Shown: one piece after another, positions 11,139 to 18,046 of the stretch | Position numbering within the stretch: position 1 is the first letter of the stretch | Layout: every line of letters starts with the position of its first letter | Assembly (NCBI RefSeq): GCF_014174495.1 | Contig: NZ_JACJHR010000015.1 | Location: 1-64,000 of the forward strand | Length of the DNA: 64,000 nt | Direction of reading: 5' to 3' | DNA from: Amycolatopsis echigonensis | GTDB lineage: Bacteria; Actinomycetota; Actinomycetes; Mycobacteriales; Pseudonocardiaceae | Made by a program: the position numbers and the translations under genes | The notes under the pieces: model-generated | The model's database searches: none | Seen by the model: the letters and a program-made list of their open reading frames with translations, nothing else | Told to the model about the DNA's origin: nothing

Positions 11139-11299
11139 GCGAAGACTCCTGAACTCGAAAGAAGGCGGGTGGCGCCGCGCGGCGAAGAAGAGATCACGGG
11201 CTCCGGGCACAGAGACCGGCTCTCGCTGACCGGCTTTGGCCACACGCGGACTTCATCAGGATACCTGCTCGGTCGGTGTGAGGAGCGCCACGCCCCATG

Positions 11300-11320
11300 A
11301 TCGGTTAGGCTCACCTAACC
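11300..11320 (+). promoter_or_regulatory. Iron box (DtxR/IdeR/DmdR operator)
   Basis: The sequence GGTTAGGCTCACCTAACC (11303-11320) is an inverted repeat with perfect 7-bp arms. The 19-mer from 11300 matches the actinobacterial iron-box consensus TTAGGTTAGGCTAACCTAA at 16 of 19 positions; the central CTCACC variant also occurs in Streptomyces siderophore iron boxes. It lies 39 bp before the 52-residue Cys-rich gene and about 160 bp before typA on the opposite strand. Binding of an Fe(II)-loaded regulator would block the small gene's promoter when iron is plentiful. Confidence 0.8.
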
Positions 11321-11358
11321 TTATGGGTACTGCTGGCCGCCGGTTTGAGGAGCGCGCG

Positions 11359-11517
11359 ATGGGCAAGAAGCACGCGGACGACCCTCGGGCTGTGGTGCGG
11401 AAGCTGATGAAGGCCGGGAAGGTCAAGAAGAAGTGCTGCCGGTCCAAGGACCGGTGCAAGAAGTGTCCGGTTTTGGCTTTGAAGAAGGCCAAGGCTGGGG
11501 TGGCTAAGGCTGCTTGA
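11359..11517 (+). CDS. Small basic Cys-rich protein, iron-box controlled (unknown function)
   Basis: This encodes 52 residues, starting MGKKHADDPRAVVRKL. About a third are Lys or Arg. A compact Cys motif, CCRSKDRCKKCP, resembles a metal-binding knuckle, and an Ala/Lys tail follows. TGAGGAG lies seven bases before the ATG, so translation is likely. I recognise it only as a small conserved actinobacterial hypothetical protein and assign no function. The iron box in its promoter implies expression under iron limitation. The basic character would suit binding to RNA, the ribosome or DNA, and the cysteines could bind Zn or Fe; both are inference. Confidence 0.8.
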   Translation: MGKKHADDPRAVVRKLMKAGKVKKKCCRSKDRCKKCPVLALKKAKAGVAKAA

Positions 11518-11601
11518 GCCGGGTTTCGGCTCGTCGCCCTGGGGGGCGACATTGCTGTCGGTTCGTGTGCGTGGGGCACCCCGAAGCTGGATTGTGCTGA
11601 C

Positions 11602-11656
11602 GGTCTGGGAGTGCTTGTCAAGGCGGGAAAGATGCCTTGACAAGCACCCCCAGACC
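11602..11656. terminator. 23-bp near-perfect inverted repeat
   Basis: The arms 11602-11624 and 11634-11656 pair over 23 bp with one mismatch around a 9-nt loop. The outer part reads GGTCTGGG, the inner TGCTTGTCAAGGC. It follows the small Cys-rich gene by 85 bp and probably ends its transcript. The rest of 11518-11844 is G/T-rich on the plus strand, and I see no gene in it. Confidence 0.7.
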
Positions 11657-11844
11657 GCAGGGAGGCTTCGTATCGGGGTGCGGGGGAGGGTGTGGGTGCA
11701 CCGATGGTTGGCGGGCGTCGGCGGCGGTTTGGTCGTGCGGGTGCGCGGGTTGGGTGCTTGGTTGCGCGGCTGCCGGGATAGCGCGCAATCCGGTCGTTTC
11801 CGGGGTGGGCGGGTGGTTCGTGAAGAGGCCCCTCCCGGTCCGCG

Positions 11845-12144
11845 CTACTTGTCCAGGAGTTCGTTCACCAGGTTCAGTTCCGGGGCGGTCCGGGTGGGCT
11901 GGAAGTGAATGATTTCGTAGGTGGCCAGCTTGCCGATCGCGAAGGGGTCGGTGGCCAGGATCGCGTCCAGCTGGGCGCGTTCCATCGGGCGGGTGATCAG
12001 TACGCCGCCGGTGCGGGGCCGTTGGCCTCCGGAGGCCAGGAAATGGCCGTCTTCGTACTGCTTCGTGAGCCACTCGTTGTGGGCCGGGAGGGCGCGGTCG
12101 ATTTCCTCTAGCGGAACGATGTACGTGAGCACGACGACGAACAT
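11845..12144 (-). CDS. YciI family protein
   Basis: A 99-residue protein covering the whole YciI ferredoxin-like fold. Visible family features are the N-terminal strand MFVVVLTYIVPLEEI, the conserved HNEWLTKQYEDGHFLASGG with the His and Asp of the putative active site, RTGGVLITRPMERAQLDAIL, and the C-terminal DPFAIGKLATYEIIHFQPT. No secure enzymatic role is known for most YciI proteins. It is monocistronic and divergent from the trpS leader, which begins 34 bp upstream. Confidence 0.88.
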   Translation of the reverse strand: MFVVVLTYIVPLEEIDRALPAHNEWLTKQYEDGHFLASGGQRPRTGGVLITRPMERAQLDAILATDPFAIGKLATYEIIHFQPTRTAPELNLVNELLDK

Positions 12145-12166
12145 GGTTCGAACCGTAGCCTGGTGC

Positions 12167-12172
12167 TAGGCT
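12167..12172 (+). promoter_or_regulatory. -10 element of the trpS leader transcript
   Basis: TAGGCT fits the actinobacterial -10 consensus TANNNT. It ends six bases before the leader-peptide ATG at 12179, which would make the leader message leaderless or nearly so. No good -35 hexamer is visible. Confidence 0.55.
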
Positions 12173-12178
12173 CGCCGC

Positions 12179-12238
12179 ATGCGTTTCCAGAGCACTCAGT
12201 GGTGGCCGCCTCTCGGCGGCCCCGTAGCTCTGCGCTGA
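12179..12238 (+). CDS. Trp leader peptide of the trpS attenuator
   Basis: A 19-residue peptide, MRFQSTQWWPPLGGPVALR, with two adjacent Trp codons at 12200-12205 immediately before an RNA hairpin arm. Tandem Trp codons in so short a frame, followed by mutually exclusive hairpins and a U-run, are the hallmark of ribosome-mediated attenuation. When charged tRNA-Trp is scarce the ribosome should stall on these codons. The ATG sits just after a -10 box, so it is probably the first codon of the transcript. Confidence 0.85.
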   Translation: MRFQSTQWWPPLGGPVALR

Positions 12239-12275
12239 AAATCCAGCGAAGGCCGCCCCGGTGGGCGGCTTTTTT
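12200..12275 (+). promoter_or_regulatory. Transcription attenuator controlling trpS
   Basis: Four segments are visible: 1 = GGCCGCC (12204-12210), overlapping the Trp codons; 2 = GGCGGCC (12215-12221); 3 = GGCCGCC (12251-12257); 4 = GGGCGGC (12263-12269), followed by a T-run to 12275. Segments 1:2 form a pause hairpin, and 3:4 a Rho-independent terminator. Segment 2 is exactly complementary to 3, giving the antiterminator when a stalled ribosome masks segment 1. Low Trp-tRNA charging should thus raise trpS expression. Confidence 0.88.
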
Positions 12276-12319
12276 CGTGCCTGCTCCCGGGGTCTGAACA
12301 TCCAGGGAGAGGAAACCCG

Positions 12320-13285
12320 ATGGTCCAGTTGTCCGGCATCACGCCGTCCGGTCACGTTCAGCTCGGCAACCACCTCGGCGCGTTGCGTCGCTGGGCGGCT
12401 GAAGGCGGGCCGGACGATCTGTATTTCGTGTCTGACCTGCATGCGATGACCACCGCGCACAATCCGGCGAAGTTGCGGTCGCTGGCGACCGAACAGCTGG
12501 CCGTCCTGGTCGCCGCGGGGATCGCGCCGGAGCGGGTGTTCGTGCAGTCCGATCTCGCGCGGGAGCTCGGGGCGCTGACCTGGGTGCTGGAGTGCACCTG
12601 CTCCTACGGCGAGGCCGCGCGGATGATCCAGTTCAAGGAGAAATCCAAGGGACAGGCCGGTGTTCGGCTCAGTCTGCTCACCTATCCGGTCCTGATGGCG
12701 GCCGACATTCTGCTGCAGGGCGCGGACGAGGTGCCGGTCGGCGAGGATCAGCGGCAGCACGTCGAGCTGGCGCGCACGCTTGCCCGGCGGTTCAACTCCA
12801 CGTACGGCGAGGTGTTCGTCGTTCCGGAGGCGACGTTGCCGCCTGCTGGTGCGCGGGTGAAGGACCTGGCTGAGCCGACGCGGAAGATGTCCAAGTCCGC
12901 GCAGGATTCCGCGGGTGTCGTGTTCGTGCTCGACGAGCCGGACCAGATTCGGCGCAAGATTCGCAAGGCTCGCACGGACGGCGATTCCGCACCCGCGTAC
13001 GACCCGGAAAACCGGCCGGGGATTTCGAATTTGCTGGAGATCCTGGCCGCTTGCGTGGGCGGCGAACCTGCGGAGCTGGCCGAGAAGTACCCGTCGTACG
13101 GCGTGCTCAAGGACGTCGTCGCTGACGCGGTGATCGAGGAGTTGCGTCCGGTGCGCGAGGGCACGCGTGCGTTGCTGGACGACGTCGCCGAGTTGGAGCG
13201 GGTTCGCAAGGCGGGTGCGGAACGGGCGATCGATCGCAGCTCGCACCGGGTGTCGGCGGCGCTGCGGATGGTCGGGGCTGCTTGA
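12320..13285 (+). CDS. trpS: Tryptophanyl-tRNA synthetase
   Basis: This class I synthetase of 321 residues charges tRNA-Trp. The HIGH-type signature is TPSGHVQLGNH (residues 8-18) and the KMSKS loop is at 189-193. The conserved LLTYPVLMAADILL and VGEDQRQHVELAR, which contact adenylate and tRNA, are present. The ATG at 12320 is preceded by GAGAGGAAA. Expression is governed by the Trp attenuator upstream. In Streptomyces coelicolor the attenuator-controlled TrpRS is the inducible, indolmycin-resistant copy, so this may be a resistance-type or second synthetase; whether the genome has another trpS cannot be seen here. Confidence 0.95.
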   Translation: MVQLSGITPSGHVQLGNHLGALRRWAAEGGPDDLYFVSDLHAMTTAHNPAKLRSLATEQLAVLVAAGIAPERVFVQSDLARELGALTWVLECTCSYGEAARMIQFKEKSKGQAGVRLSLLTYPVLMAADILLQGADEVPVGEDQRQHVELARTLARRFNSTYGEVFVVPEATLPPAGARVKDLAEPTRKMSKSAQDSAGVVFVLDEPDQIRRKIRKARTDGDSAPAYDPENRPGISNLLEILAACVGGEPAELAEKYPSYGVLKDVVADAVIEELRPVREGTRALLDDVAELERVRKAGAERAIDRSSHRVSAALRMVGAA

Positions 13286-13290
13286 AGAGC

Positions 13291-13330
13291 CTCGTGAGTG
13301 CTGGTTCTACTGGGAATCAGCACTCACGAG
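13291..13330. terminator. Hairpin between convergent trpS and the Nudix gene
   Basis: A 13-bp perfect stem (CTCGTGAGTGCTG with CAGCACTCACGAG) with a 14-nt loop. It lies six bases after the trpS stop and overlaps the 3' end of the Nudix gene, so its right arm is coding for that gene. The 15-mer AGAGCCTCGTGAGTG at 13286-13300 is repeated exactly at 59286-59300. Confidence 0.75.
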
Positions 13331-13708
13331 GGCGTGCAGTGCGGGCAGCAGGTCCCGGTCCGCCGGGAGCCAGTCCAGATCGTCCAGTTCGTCTTCTCCG
13401 ACCCAGCGCAGTGCGGTGTGTTCGACCGCGCGCGGTTCGTCTCCGGGAGACAGCAGCGCGGCGGAGTACACGCGCAGCACTTTTCCGCCCGGCAGCGGGA
13501 TTTCCGGGCCGACCCGGTCGCCGACGGTGACCACGACGTCCAGTTCCTCGTGGCATTCCCGAGCCAGCGCGAAGGCCTCGGTCTCGCCCTCCTCGACGCG
13601 CCCGCCCGGCAGTTCCCACTGTCCCGCGTGATGCGGCGGCCAAGCCCGTTGCTGGGCAAGAAGCTTGCCGTCGCGCACCAGTGCCGCCCCGACGATGACC
13701 GCGTCCAT
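13307..13708 (-). CDS. Nudix hydrolase, MutT/8-oxo-dGTPase type
   Basis: A 133-residue Nudix hydrolase, likely cleaving oxidised dNTPs (8-oxo-dGTP) to protect DNA. The Nudix box runs from Gly36 to about residue 58, with Glu42 and the Mg-binding REC-H-EE at 50-55; its usual Gly at 57 is Asp. The preceding PPHHAGQWELPGG and the C-terminal RWVGEDELDDLDWLPADRDLLPAL, with a conserved acidic-tryptophan pattern, resemble small MutT proteins. The ATG at 13708 gives a full-length domain. It is transcribed towards trpS, with only the shared hairpin between them. Confidence 0.9.
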   Translation of the reverse strand: MDAVIVGAALVRDGKLLAQQRAWPPHHAGQWELPGGRVEEGETEAFALARECHEELDVVVTVGDRVGPEIPLPGGKVLRVYSAALLSPGDEPRAVEHTALRWVGEDELDDLDWLPADRDLLPALHALVSADSQ

Positions 13709-13731
13709 GCGCTCAGTCTCCCCCACCGGAT

Positions 13732-15057
13732 TCACCGGTCCGCGCCCGCCCGCCAGGTGACCTCGAACCGCGCGCCGCCGTCCGGCGATTCGCCGACGCG
13801 CACCTGACCGCCTCGGCGGCGCACTGTTTCGGCGACCATCGCCAGGCCCAGCCCGGTTCCGCCGGACGAGCGCGCCCGGTCGTCGGACACCCGGTAGAAC
13901 CGGTCGAACACCTTGCTCCGGTGCTCGGGCGCGATGCCCGGGCCGTCGTCGTCCACCACGACCCGCACCTTCGAACGCGAAGCCAGCACGGACACCACGA
14001 TCTGCCCGGACGCGTACCGGCAGGCGTTGCGCAGCAGGTTGTCCAGCACCAGTTCGACCTCCTGGTGCGCTGCCGACGCCCAGGCCTGTGCCACCGCACT
14101 GCTCACCCGCGTGTCCGGCGTCCCGGGCGGCAGCCGCCGCACCGCCGCGCGGACCTCGGACACCACCTCGACCGGTTCCGCGGGCGGCACCTCGCCCGCG
14201 TCGGAACGAGCGAGCGCGAGTAAACCGTCGAGCAGCCCGGACAGCCGCTCCGACTCCTCGAGGATGTCCGAGAGCGTTTCCTGCGCCAGCTCCGGATCGG
14301 GGTTTGTCACGGCCACCTCGGCCTGCACCCGGATCGACGCGACCGGCGAGCGCAGCTCGTGCGCCGCGTCGCCGGTGAACCGGCGCAGCCGCTGGCTGAC
14401 CTCTTCCTGGCGTTCGAGCAGCGCGTTGAATTCCTCGGCCAGCGCGCGCATTTCGTCGTGCGACGTCGGCAGCGGCAGCCGCGAGCCCGGCGGCAACGCA
14501 CGCACCAGCCCGCGCATCCGCGCCACCGGCCGCAGCGCGAGCCGGACGACCAACCAGGTCGCCAGCCCCGCGACCAGCGCTCCGACCAGCGCGACCACGA
14601 CCAGCCACAACCCGCCGTAATGCACCGCGGCGGCGAAGCCGACCAGCCCGGCCCCGGCGACGACCAGCCGCTGGCTCCCGTTCGGCGTGCTGACCACCTG
14701 GCCGCGCCAGCGCGATCCGTCGGACTGCACCGGCAAACCCGCCTTGAGCTGCGAGACGTCGTGCTCGCTCAGCTTCGGCCGGGCCTGCCCGTCCGCCGGA
14801 TCACCCGAGATGTCCAGCACCCGCACCGAAACCGGGTCCGCCGAGGTCAGCGGTGTCCCGGCGGAGACCGCTCGAGTAGCCGGGCCGAGCGCGGCGATCA
14901 GTTCCTTGTCGACCGAATCAGTGAGCAGCGGGTCGAGCTTGTTCGCCGCCAGTGCGGCGAGGCCCAGCAGGCAGCCGAGGGTGATCGCCGCGGCCAGCAC
15001 GGTGATCCGGACCTGAAGCGAACGGCGGCTCCACCACGACGACGGCGAGCCGGTCAC
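13732..15057 (-). CDS. Two-component sensor histidine kinase
   Basis: A membrane sensor kinase of 441 residues. Helix 1 is at about residues 17-38 and helix 2 at about 148-172; between them is an extracellular sensor domain of about 110 residues. A HAMP region follows, then HisKA with the phospho-acceptor His233 (AAHELRSPVASIR). The ATPase domain has the N-box (ELVLDNLLRNACRYA), G1 DDDGPGIAPEHR, FDRFYR and G2 GGTGLGLAM. The GTG start at 15057 overlaps the response-regulator stop by four bases (GTGA). It probably senses an envelope signal and controls the divergent LolA-like/ABC exporter genes. Confidence 0.93.
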   Translation of the reverse strand: MTGSPSSWWSRRSLQVRITVLAAAITLGCLLGLAALAANKLDPLLTDSVDKELIAALGPATRAVSAGTPLTSADPVSVRVLDISGDPADGQARPKLSEHDVSQLKAGLPVQSDGSRWRGQVVSTPNGSQRLVVAGAGLVGFAAAVHYGGLWLVVVALVGALVAGLATWLVVRLALRPVARMRGLVRALPPGSRLPLPTSHDEMRALAEEFNALLERQEEVSQRLRRFTGDAAHELRSPVASIRVQAEVAVTNPDPELAQETLSDILEESERLSGLLDGLLALARSDAGEVPPAEPVEVVSEVRAAVRRLPPGTPDTRVSSAVAQAWASAAHQEVELVLDNLLRNACRYASGQIVVSVLASRSKVRVVVDDDGPGIAPEHRSKVFDRFYRVSDDRARSSGGTGLGLAMVAETVRRRGGQVRVGESPDGGARFEVTWRAGADR

Positions 15058-15764
15058 ATGACCTCGTCAAGCTGGTCGTCGGAGGCGAGATAGCCGTGCC
15101 CGCGCACCGTCCGCAGAATCGAACCCGCGCCGACCGCGTCGAGCTTGCGCCGCACGTAACCCACGTACACCTCAACGAGATTCCGCGTGACAGCCTGCTC
15201 CTCGCCCCACACCGCGCGCAGCAATTCGTCCTTCGTCACGACCGTCCCCGCGCGGCCGACGAGCACCTCCAGCAAGCCGAATTCGCGCGGGCTCAACGGC
15301 ACTTCCTGACCGTCCCAGCGCACCTGCCGCAGCGCCCGGTCGACCTCCAGCGCACCGAGTTTCAGCGCGCCGCGCGAGGCGTCCGGCCCGACGCGCCGCA
15401 GCACCGCCCGCACCTGCGCGACCAGCACGACGAACGAGAACGGCTTCACGAGGTAACCGTCCGCGCCGAGGTCGAGGCCGTCGGCCTGGTCGATCTCGCC
15501 GTCCTTCGCCGACACCAGCAGCACCGGCGTGGCCACGTTCTCCGCGCGCAAGCGTTCCAGCACGCGATAGCCGGACAAGCCGGGCAGCATGATGTCCAGC
15601 AGCACGACGTCGAACGATCCGGTGCGCGCGAGCTGCAGCCCGGTCGGCCCGTCCGCGGCGGTGACCACGTCCATGTCCTCCGCGCGCAGGCCGCGTTGCA
15701 GCGCCTTGCGCACGCCAGGTTCGTCGTCGACCACCAGCACCCGAGGTTTCACGATCCTCATCAT
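15054..15764 (-). CDS. OmpR/PhoB-family response regulator
   Basis: A 236-residue response regulator, partner of the downstream kinase. The receiver domain has the acidic pair Asp13/Asp14, phospho-acceptor Asp57 (LLDIMLPG) and the conserved Lys in GYLVKPF. The C-terminal winged-helix domain shows VPLSPREFGLLEVLVGRAGTVVTKDELLRAVWG and the recognition-helix region NLVEVYVGYVRRKLD. It is translated from ATG 15764 (a second ATG follows at once). It lies 145 bp from the divergent LolA-like gene, the likely place of its operator. Confidence 0.94.
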   Translation of the reverse strand: MMRIVKPRVLVVDDEPGVRKALQRGLRAEDMDVVTAADGPTGLQLARTGSFDVVLLDIMLPGLSGYRVLERLRAENVATPVLLVSAKDGEIDQADGLDLGADGYLVKPFSFVVLVAQVRAVLRRVGPDASRGALKLGALEVDRALRQVRWDGQEVPLSPREFGLLEVLVGRAGTVVTKDELLRAVWGEEQAVTRNLVEVYVGYVRRKLDAVGAGSILRTVRGHGYLASDDQLDEVM

Positions 15765-15909
15765 GGCCGGTTTGTGCAGTTGACGCGCGTACTCTCAGTG
15801 CCATCTCAGCTGAACGGGCCGACCATTCAGGGGTATCTCAGCCTCGGCAGGGGAACGTCTGCACCGGGAGCCGGGCCCACCAAAGCCCGGGAACACAGGG
15901 AGAGACGAG

Positions 15910-17004
15910 ATGGATCCGAAGAAGAAGGCCATCACCGCGGCCGTCGTCGGCACCGCGCTCGGCGTGGGCGGGCTGGTTGTCGTGGCGATGCCTGCCTCGG
16001 CGGGGGACGCGCCGAAGCTGCCGCAGGTCAGCGCGGAGGACTTGGTCCAGTCGGTGGCCACCGCGAAACCAGTGCCGTTCGACGGCACGGTCACGGTGAG
16101 CAACGACCTCGGCCTGCCGAAGATGGCGACGGGCGCGATCCCGGGGGCGAGCGCGCTGGGCGTCGACTCGGCGCAGGTGTTCAGCGACGGCGCCGGCAAG
16201 ACGAAGGTGTCGCTCACCAAGGGGCAGGCGCAGGAAACGATCATCCACAACGGCAACACCGTGTGGGACTACGACTCCAAGACCAACAGCGCGACCAAGA
16301 CCACGGTCCCGGCGGACGTCGCGACCAAGCACAAGGCGGCCGAGGGCGCTGAGGGCAAGGGCGCCGACCCGTCCACCGCGGCCAAGGAACTGCTCGCCAA
16401 GGTGCGCGAGAGCAGCAACGTCGCGGTCGACGGCACGGCCACGGTCGCCGACCGGCCGGCGTACGAGCTGGTCCTGACACCGAAGCCGTCCGAACGCACG
16501 CTGCTGCGCGAGATCCGCGTCGCGATCGACTCGCAGACCCGGATGCCGCTGCGGCTTTCGGTCCTGAGCAACGGAACCACCTCCCCGGCGCTGGAGCTGG
16601 CGTTCAGCAAGATCGAGTTCGCCGACCAGTCGCCCGACCTGTTCGCCTTCACCCCGCCCAAGGGCGCGAAGGTGACCGAGAAGCAGGCCAAGATCGACGA
16701 GCGCGACAAGGCGCTCGCGAACGAGGCCAAGCAGGCCACCAAGGTCGTCGGCGACGGCTGGGACACCGTCGTCACCGGCAAGGTGCCCGCGGACCTGATG
16801 AAGCAGAAGCAGGCGCAGGGCGAGCAAAAGGGCCCTGACGTGCAGAAGATGCTGAGCCGGTTCGCCAAGCGGGTCAACGGCCCGTGGGGCAGCGGCTACC
16901 TCTTCACCACGAAGGTGGGCGGCGCGGTCCTGACCGACGACGGCCGGTTCGCCGCCGGCGCGGTCCCGGAGCAGGTTCTCTACGAAGCGCTGGGCGCCAA
17001 GTGA
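15910..17004 (+). CDS. Secreted LolA/RseB-like protein
   Basis: A 364-residue exported protein. The basic start MDPKKKAITAAVV leads into a hydrophobic signal ending AMPASAG (cleavage near residue 31). The mature part shows the half-barrel pattern of LolA/RseB/LppX-type lipid-binding proteins: PVPFDGTVTVSNDLGLPKM, NGNTVWDYDSKTNSATKT, a linker rich in Ala and Lys, then EIRVAIDSQTRMPLRLSVLSNG and LAFSKIEFADQSPDLFAFTPPKGAKV. It probably binds a lipid or lipoprotein intermediate outside the membrane. The stop overlaps the ATPase start by four bases (GTGA), linking it to the ABC exporter. Confidence 0.85.
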   Translation: MDPKKKAITAAVVGTALGVGGLVVVAMPASAGDAPKLPQVSAEDLVQSVATAKPVPFDGTVTVSNDLGLPKMATGAIPGASALGVDSAQVFSDGAGKTKVSLTKGQAQETIIHNGNTVWDYDSKTNSATKTTVPADVATKHKAAEGAEGKGADPSTAAKELLAKVRESSNVAVDGTATVADRPAYELVLTPKPSERTLLREIRVAIDSQTRMPLRLSVLSNGTTSPALELAFSKIEFADQSPDLFAFTPPKGAKVTEKQAKIDERDKALANEAKQATKVVGDGWDTVVTGKVPADLMKQKQAQGEQKGPDVQKMLSRFAKRVNGPWGSGYLFTTKVGGAVLTDDGRFAAGAVPEQVLYEALGAK

Positions 17005-18008
17005 CCAGCACCGCGGTCGAAACCGGGGCGGGCATCTCGGACGAGGTGCCCGCCCCGGCGGTCCCGCTGGCCGCGCGCACCCGAGGGGTGCGCAAGGTCT
17101 ACCGCAGCACGGTCGCGGTGGACCACGTGGACCTGGACGTGCCCGAGGGCGCCGTGCTCGGCATGCTCGGGCCCAACGGTTCGGGCAAGACGACGACGAT
17201 CCGGATGCTGCTCGGGCTCGTCCGCCCGACCGCCGGCGAGGTCGAATTGCTCGGGCACACCATGCCCGAGGAGTCCGCGCACGCACTGCCGGATGTCGGC
17301 GCGCTGGTCGAGGGGCCGGGCTTCCACCCGTTCCTGTCCGGACGCGACAACCTGCTGCGGTTCGCCGCCGCCGAACCGCGGCTGGCGTCGTCCGCGATCC
17401 CCGGCGCGGTCGACGCCGCGCTGGACCGCGTCGGGCTGACGGCCGCCGCGCGCCGCCGGTACAAGGGCTATTCGCTCGGCATGAAGCAGCGGCTCGGATT
17501 GGCGAGCGCACTGCTGGTGCCGCGCCGGATGGTCGTGCTCGACGAACCCACCAACGGTCTGGATCCGGCGGGTACCAGGGAGATCCGCCGTATCATCGCC
17601 GATCTGCACGCTGACGGCGTGACCGTGGTGGTTTCCTCGCATCTGCTGGCCGAGGTCGAAGCGACCTGCACGCACGTGGCGGTGTTGCAGTCCGGCACGG
17701 TGGTCGCTCAGGGCGAGCTGGCGGATCTGCTGGAGTCCGGGAACGCCGCGCTGCTGGTGCGCACGCCGGACGCCGAGCAGGCGGTGGAAGTGTTGCGGGA
17801 GAACCGGATCGGGGCCCGGCTCACTCCGGACGGCGTCCGTGCCGACCTCACCGCGACGCCCGCGCCGCGAGTGCTGCAGGTGCTCGTGCAATCGGGGGTC
17901 GAGGTGCACGAGGCGACCCGGGCGCGGACCGGGCTGGAGGACCTGTTCGCGCGGCTGACCGAAGGGGAATCGGCGGCTGGCGACGAAGCCGAGGGGGATC
18001 AGTCATGA
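17001..18008 (+). CDS. ABC exporter ATP-binding protein (ABC-2/bacitracin type)
   Basis: A 335-residue ATPase. After an N-terminal extension of about 28 residues come Walker A GPNGSGKTT (57-65), signature YSLGMKQRLGLASAL, Walker B MVVLDEPTNGLDPAG and the H-loop VVSSHLLAEVE. A C-terminal DUF4162-like tail follows (QSGTVVAQGELADLLESGNAALLVRTPD). This resembles BcrA-type drug or lipid exporters. The GTG start at 17001 overlaps the LolA-like gene by four bases; I prefer it to longer in-frame readings. Its own stop overlaps a 13-codon frame leading to the permease. Confidence 0.92.
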   Translation: MTSTAVETGAGISDEVPAPAVPLAARTRGVRKVYRSTVAVDHVDLDVPEGAVLGMLGPNGSGKTTTIRMLLGLVRPTAGEVELLGHTMPEESAHALPDVGALVEGPGFHPFLSGRDNLLRFAAAEPRLASSAIPGAVDAALDRVGLTAAARRRYKGYSLGMKQRLGLASALLVPRRMVVLDEPTNGLDPAGTREIRRIIADLHADGVTVVVSSHLLAEVEATCTHVAVLQSGTVVAQGELADLLESGNAALLVRTPDAEQAVEVLRENRIGARLTPDGVRADLTATPAPRVLQVLVQSGVEVHEATRARTGLEDLFARLTEGESAAGDEAEGDQS

Positions 18009-18046
18009 CTGCCGCCGATGTACTTCCTCCCGGGGAGGCGAAATGA
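18005..18046 (+). CDS. Possible 13-residue minicistron bridging ATPase and permease
   Basis: The frame MTAADVLPPGEAK starts at ATG 18005 inside the ATPase stop (ATGA) and ends in a TGA that overlaps the permease ATG at 18043 (ATGA again). It exactly fills the 34-bp spacer and includes the permease Shine-Dalgarno GGGGAGG. Such an arrangement could hand ribosomes from one gene to the next. It may also be chance, since the peptide resembles nothing known. Confidence 0.35.
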   Translation: MTAADVLPPGEAK

